This document shows, in pieces, positions 6,625 through 8,613 of a stretch of 8,613 bases of DNA. The DNA lies in NCBI GenBank assembly GCA_002435545.1, contig DJNB01000035.1, positions 3,316 to 11,928 of the forward strand. The letters run 5' to 3'. Made by a program: the position numbers and the translations under genes. The notes beneath the pieces were generated by a model that saw nothing but the letters and a program-made list of their open reading frames with translations, was not told where the DNA came from and did not search any database. The DNA comes from Lachnoclostridium sp. UBA6475. GTDB lineage: Bacteria > Bacillota > Clostridia > Lachnospirales > Lachnospiraceae. Numbering within the stretch: the first letter of the stretch is position 1; each line of letters opens with the position of its first letter.

Positions 6625-7924
6625 GCATGTTCTCCTTTTTATTTTCATTTTTTAACTGCTCTTCAATCAATTTAACGGATACTAATGTCGAAACCCCTTT
6701 TTCCTGCATCGTAATACCGTATAACGCATCGGCGGCAGACATCGTACCCTGTCGGTGGGTGATAACGATAAACTGGGTGTTTTTCGTTAACTTATGTAGA
6801 TATTTAGCATACCTCTTTACGTTCGAATCGTCAAGTGCCGCTTCAATCTCATCAAGCAGACAGAACGGAGATGGTTTCAGATTCTGAATCGCAAATAAAA
6901 GCGCAATGGCTGTCAAAGCCTTTTCTCCACCGGATAACTGCATCATGTTTTGTAATTTTTTTCCAGGTGGCTGGGCAATGATACGAATGCCGGCAGTCAG
7001 AACATCCTCTTCCTCTACCAGTTCCAACGTACCCTTTCCCCCACCAAACAATTCGCGGAACACTTTGTCAAACTGGGATTTGATCTCCTGAAATTTTTCG
7101 GTAAACTGCTTTCGCATTTCCTCATCTAACTCAGCGATGATCTTGGTCAGTTTTTCTTCGGACTCGATCAGATCGTCGTGCTGTGTTTTCAATACCTCAT
7201 AACGTTCGCTGACACTCTTGTAATCTTCAATGGCATTGACATTGACATCTCCGAGGGAACGGATCTGATTTTTCGTATCTGCCACCTGACTCTTCATGCG
7301 TGTGTAGGTAAGTCCGGTATCTTCCGCATTTTCTTTTGCGTTGTGATACGTGATCTCGTATTCTGCCCACATGTAATTGACGCGGGAGTCAAGCTGTTCT
7401 TCCAATTTTTCTTTTCTGGATTGAAGTCGGAAACATTCTTTGTCCAAATTTCCAATTTGTTCCATCATGGCGTTACGGCGTTCAAAGAAGTCCTTGCGGG
7501 AAACGATCAAACGCTCTTTTTCAGCGGAAGCTTCTTCTACTTCTTTTTCCAGTTCTTCAATTTCCTTCCGGCAGAGAACCATACGTTTTTCAAATTCTTC
7601 AATCTGCTTTTTCATCTGTGCTTCCTGCTCATCGGAATCGGTCTGGTTATCGGTATGCGTGGCATACTCTTCTTCCAGTTCTTTGATCCTTGCCTCGATT
7701 CGGGACAGGTTTTCCGAAGCAAATGTATTTTTCTGCGTGCAGGATGCTATCTCCAATTTCAATTCGGAAAGTTCGGTCTGACGCTTGTCCAGTGTCTGCT
7801 GGCTCTGTTCCAGATCCTTTGCGGCAGATTCCACCAGTTTTTTCGCCTGTTCATTCTGCTCTTCGCTGGATCCCAGTTTTTCATCAATCTGTGCCAGAGT
7901 TTCCGCCAGTTCCTGTTTCTGGCT
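6617..7924 (-). other. smc: SMC C-terminal segment (chromosome condensation ATPase, partial)
   Basis: About 435 residues, compared with about 1180 for full SMC, the ATPase that organises and segregates the chromosome with ScpA and ScpB. Residues about 199-480 of the frame are heptad-rich coiled coil (for example RIEARIKELEEEY at 273-285), ending in the conserved LGDVNVNAIEDY (422-433) that leads into the head. The head has ELFGGGKGTLEL (489-500), the ABC signature LSGGEKA (528-534), Walker B CLLDEIEAALDDSN (553-566) and a switch histidine in THRQGTM (587-593). The fragment begins after the hinge. Without the N-terminal Walker A half it cannot form a self-contained ATPase site. The intact gene presumably continues on sequence not joined here. 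Confidence 0.93.
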
Positions 7925-8518
7925 TTCCAGCTCTTTTCCGTCATTGAGGTTCTTACAAAGGACAATCTGGGTACAAAGTGCGATGCCGCCCTCGGCAAGC
8001 CTTGGGAGGTACTTCAGGACCTCCCCTGCGCGTTTGTTTTTCATCATTTTGACGCGCAGCTCGGGGTTGGTGGTATGGACCGAGACGTTCACGGGCGAGA
8101 TGTGCATGGTGAGGAGGCGGTCAATGTCCTCATCGTGCAGGTTGGTCAGGGTGACGTAGTTTCCGTGGAGGAAGGAGAGGCGGTCATCGTCGTCCTTGAA
8201 ATAGAGGGTTTCCCGCATTCCCTTTGGCATTTGGTCGATGAAGCAAAAGACGCACTTATTTGCGCAGGTATGCTTCTTATCCATGAGCGGAGTCGCAAAC
8301 TCCATGCCCACGTCGTCGTGCTCGCCTTTATTGATTTTGACTGCGTACTCTTTCCCGTTCCGCGTAAGAATCAGGCGGACGCTTGTATCGGTCATATAAA
8401 AGCGGTAATCGAGGACGTCTCTCACGCCATGTCCGTTGATGCTGACCAGCGTGTCCCCTGCCGCGATTCCCGCCGCTGCCGCCGCGCTATGCTTCTCGAC
8501 CGATTCGACTGTTACCAT
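6617..8518 (-). CDS. Chimeric open frame: DUF512 radical-SAM N-terminus joined to SMC C-terminus
   Basis: This is one uninterrupted 633-residue frame, but two unrelated proteins are read in it. Residues 1 to about 195 are the PDZ and radical-SAM start of a DUF512-family protein; residues from about 199 are the second coiled-coil arm and C-terminal ATPase head of SMC. The SMC half has no N-terminal head (no Walker A), first arm or hinge. The DUF512 half lacks the rest of its radical-SAM barrel and its DUF512 domain. I know of no family with this architecture. The join falls in KELE (195-198), a sequence plausible for both parents. The start ATG at 8516-8518 has AGGAGG 9 bases upstream, and the stop overlaps ftsY. 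The smc-ftsY adjacency is standard in Firmicutes, so the SMC half is in its natural place and the DUF512 half is the foreign one. An assembly chimera is the most likely reading; a recombination scar in the genome is second. Confidence 0.85.
   Translation of the reverse strand: MVTVESVEKHSAAAAAGIAAGDTLVSINGHGVRDVLDYRFYMTDTSVRLILTRNGKEYAVKINKGEHDDVGMEFATPLMDKKHTCANKCVFCFIDQMPKGMRETLYFKDDDDRLSFLHGNYVTLTNLHDEDIDRLLTMHISPVNVSVHTTNPELRVKMMKNKRAGEVLKYLPRLAEGGIALCTQIVLCKNLNDGKELESQKQELAETLAQIDEKLGSSEEQNEQAKKLVESAAKDLEQSQQTLDKRQTELSELKLEIASCTQKNTFASENLSRIEARIKELEEEYATHTDNQTDSDEQEAQMKKQIEEFEKRMVLCRKEIEELEKEVEEASAEKERLIVSRKDFFERRNAMMEQIGNLDKECFRLQSRKEKLEEQLDSRVNYMWAEYEITYHNAKENAEDTGLTYTRMKSQVADTKNQIRSLGDVNVNAIEDYKSVSERYEVLKTQHDDLIESEEKLTKIIAELDEEMRKQFTEKFQEIKSQFDKVFRELFGGGKGTLELVEEEDVLTAGIRIIAQPPGKKLQNMMQLSGGEKALTAIALLFAIQNLKPSPFCLLDEIEAALDDSNVKRYAKYLHKLTKNTQFIVITHRQGTMSAADALYGITMQEKGVSTLVSVKLIEEQLKNENKKENMHE
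6632..6635 (-). promoter_or_regulatory. Ribosome binding site that sets the ftsY start
   Basis: GGAG, within AAGGAGA, lies inside the last codons of smc, 7 bases ahead of the ftsY ATG at 6624. It lies downstream of the alternative ATG at 6648 and so cannot serve it. Confidence 0.8.
7925..7936 (-). other. Junction between the DUF512 and SMC segments
   Basis: AAAGAGCTGGAA on the minus strand encodes KELE (residues 195-198). DUF512 proteins commonly carry NDG-x-ELE at this point, followed by a short helix, while SMC coiled coils are rich in such tetrads. The tract can therefore belong to both parents. The exact breakpoint could lie a few codons to either side. Confidence 0.7.
7937..8518 (-). 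other. DUF512-family radical-SAM protein, N-terminal segment (PDZ plus radical SAM, partial)
   Basis: Residues 1 to about 70 form a PDZ domain (SAAAAAGIAAGDTLVSINGH, then RDVLDYRF and LILTRNGKEYAV). Next comes CANKCVFCFIDQMPKGMR with Cys85, Cys89 and Cys92 in the CX3CX2C arrangement that binds the radical-SAM 4Fe-4S cluster, then YFKDDDDRLSFLHGNYVTLT, NVSVHTTNPELR (144-155) and QIVLCKNLNDGKELE (184-198). These are hallmarks of the conserved PDZ / radical SAM / DUF512 family, whose function is not established. Full members are about 430-450 residues, so the C-terminal half is missing. This stretch is visibly richer in G+C than the SMC part. In Firmicutes this gene often neighbours der (EngA), but I see no trace of that here. 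Confidence 0.9.
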
Positions 8519-8527
8519 ATGGGTACT

Positions 8528-8533
8528 CCTCCT
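8528..8533 (-). promoter_or_regulatory. Strong ribosome binding site for the DUF512 start
   Basis: AGGAGG (within AAAGGAGGAGT, 8525-8535) lies 9 bases before the ATG at 8518. It shows that the N-terminus of the chimeric frame is a genuine gene start. Confidence 0.85.
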
Positions 8534-8556
8534 TTCTATGGGGTGGGGGGTAAGAC

Positions 8557-8575
8557 CTTGGGGCTCTGCCCCAAG
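8557..8575. repeat. GC-rich 8-bp hairpin palindrome
   Basis: CTTGGGGC-TCT-GCCCCAAG is a perfect 8-bp stem with a 3-base loop. No T-run follows on either strand, so it does not look like a standard intrinsic terminator. It sits 5 bases from a second, longer palindrome, forming a two-hairpin module in the region upstream of the DUF512 gene. The composition suggests a dispersed, REP-like intergenic repeat. Confidence 0.65.
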
Positions 8576-8580
8576 CCCCG

Positions 8581-8613
8581 CTTAGGGGACTTCTTGAGGA
8601 GAAGTCCCCTAAG
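8581..8613. repeat. 14-bp hairpin palindrome at the window edge
   Basis: CTTAGGGGACTTCT (8581-8594) and its exact reverse complement AGAAGTCCCCTAAG (8600-8613) flank a 5-base loop. The second arm ends on the last base of the window. A perfect long palindrome exactly at a sequence end is what is expected where a short-read assembly stops inside a multi-copy repeat. It may also be a terminator for a gene beyond the window, but the flanking bases are not available. Confidence 0.75.

Noticed and set aside
6625..6648. Longer FtsY start
   Set aside because: The added residues lie inside smc, and the only good ribosome binding site is downstream of that ATG.
6617..8518. A new radical-SAM / SMC fusion system
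   Set aside because: Both halves lack essential parts, composition changes near the join, and a shared short tract explains it. Kept as a finding for checking, not as a system.

Overview
The window looks like a piece of a gut-type Clostridia chromosome, most likely Lachnospiraceae. The support is the coding style (moderate G+C, strong AGGAGG-type ribosome binding sites), the short HisG plus HisZ pair, a short FtsY, and an ACT-domain threonine dehydratase. Every supported gene lies on the minus strand, so transcription runs from high to low coordinates. The family assignment is inference from recognised protein families; no database search was run.

Layout in transcription order: (1) 8519-8613 is non-coding and holds a strong ribosome binding site plus two perfect GC-rich hairpin palindromes, one ending exactly at the window edge. 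(2) 6617-8518 is one open frame made of two unrelated genes. Its first ~195 residues are the PDZ and radical-SAM start of a DUF512-family protein; its last ~435 residues are the C-terminal coiled coil and ATPase head of SMC. (3) ftsY overlaps the smc end by 8 bases. (4) ilvA, hisZ, hisG and hisD follow with gaps of 20 bases or fewer, or overlaps. (5) A HAD-family phosphatase starts 2 bases after hisD. (6) After a 157-base gap with a good sigma-A promoter and a structured leader comes rplS (ribosomal protein L19), then a weak terminator-like hairpin.

The block from smc to the HAD gene reads as one polycistronic unit that mixes housekeeping (chromosome condensation, SRP receptor) with amino-acid synthesis: threonine deamination for isoleucine, and the first (HisG/HisZ) and last (HisD) histidine steps. 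The other his genes are not here. rplS appears to have its own promoter and probably its own feedback control.

The most notable observation is the DUF512/SMC join. Each half lacks parts needed for its known function, base composition shifts near the join, and the join lies in a 12-base tract that could fit both genes. I read it as an assembly chimera or recombination scar rather than a new fusion protein. I found no convincing undescribed system; the other points are start-site corrections, an unusual gene order and regulatory candidates around rplS.
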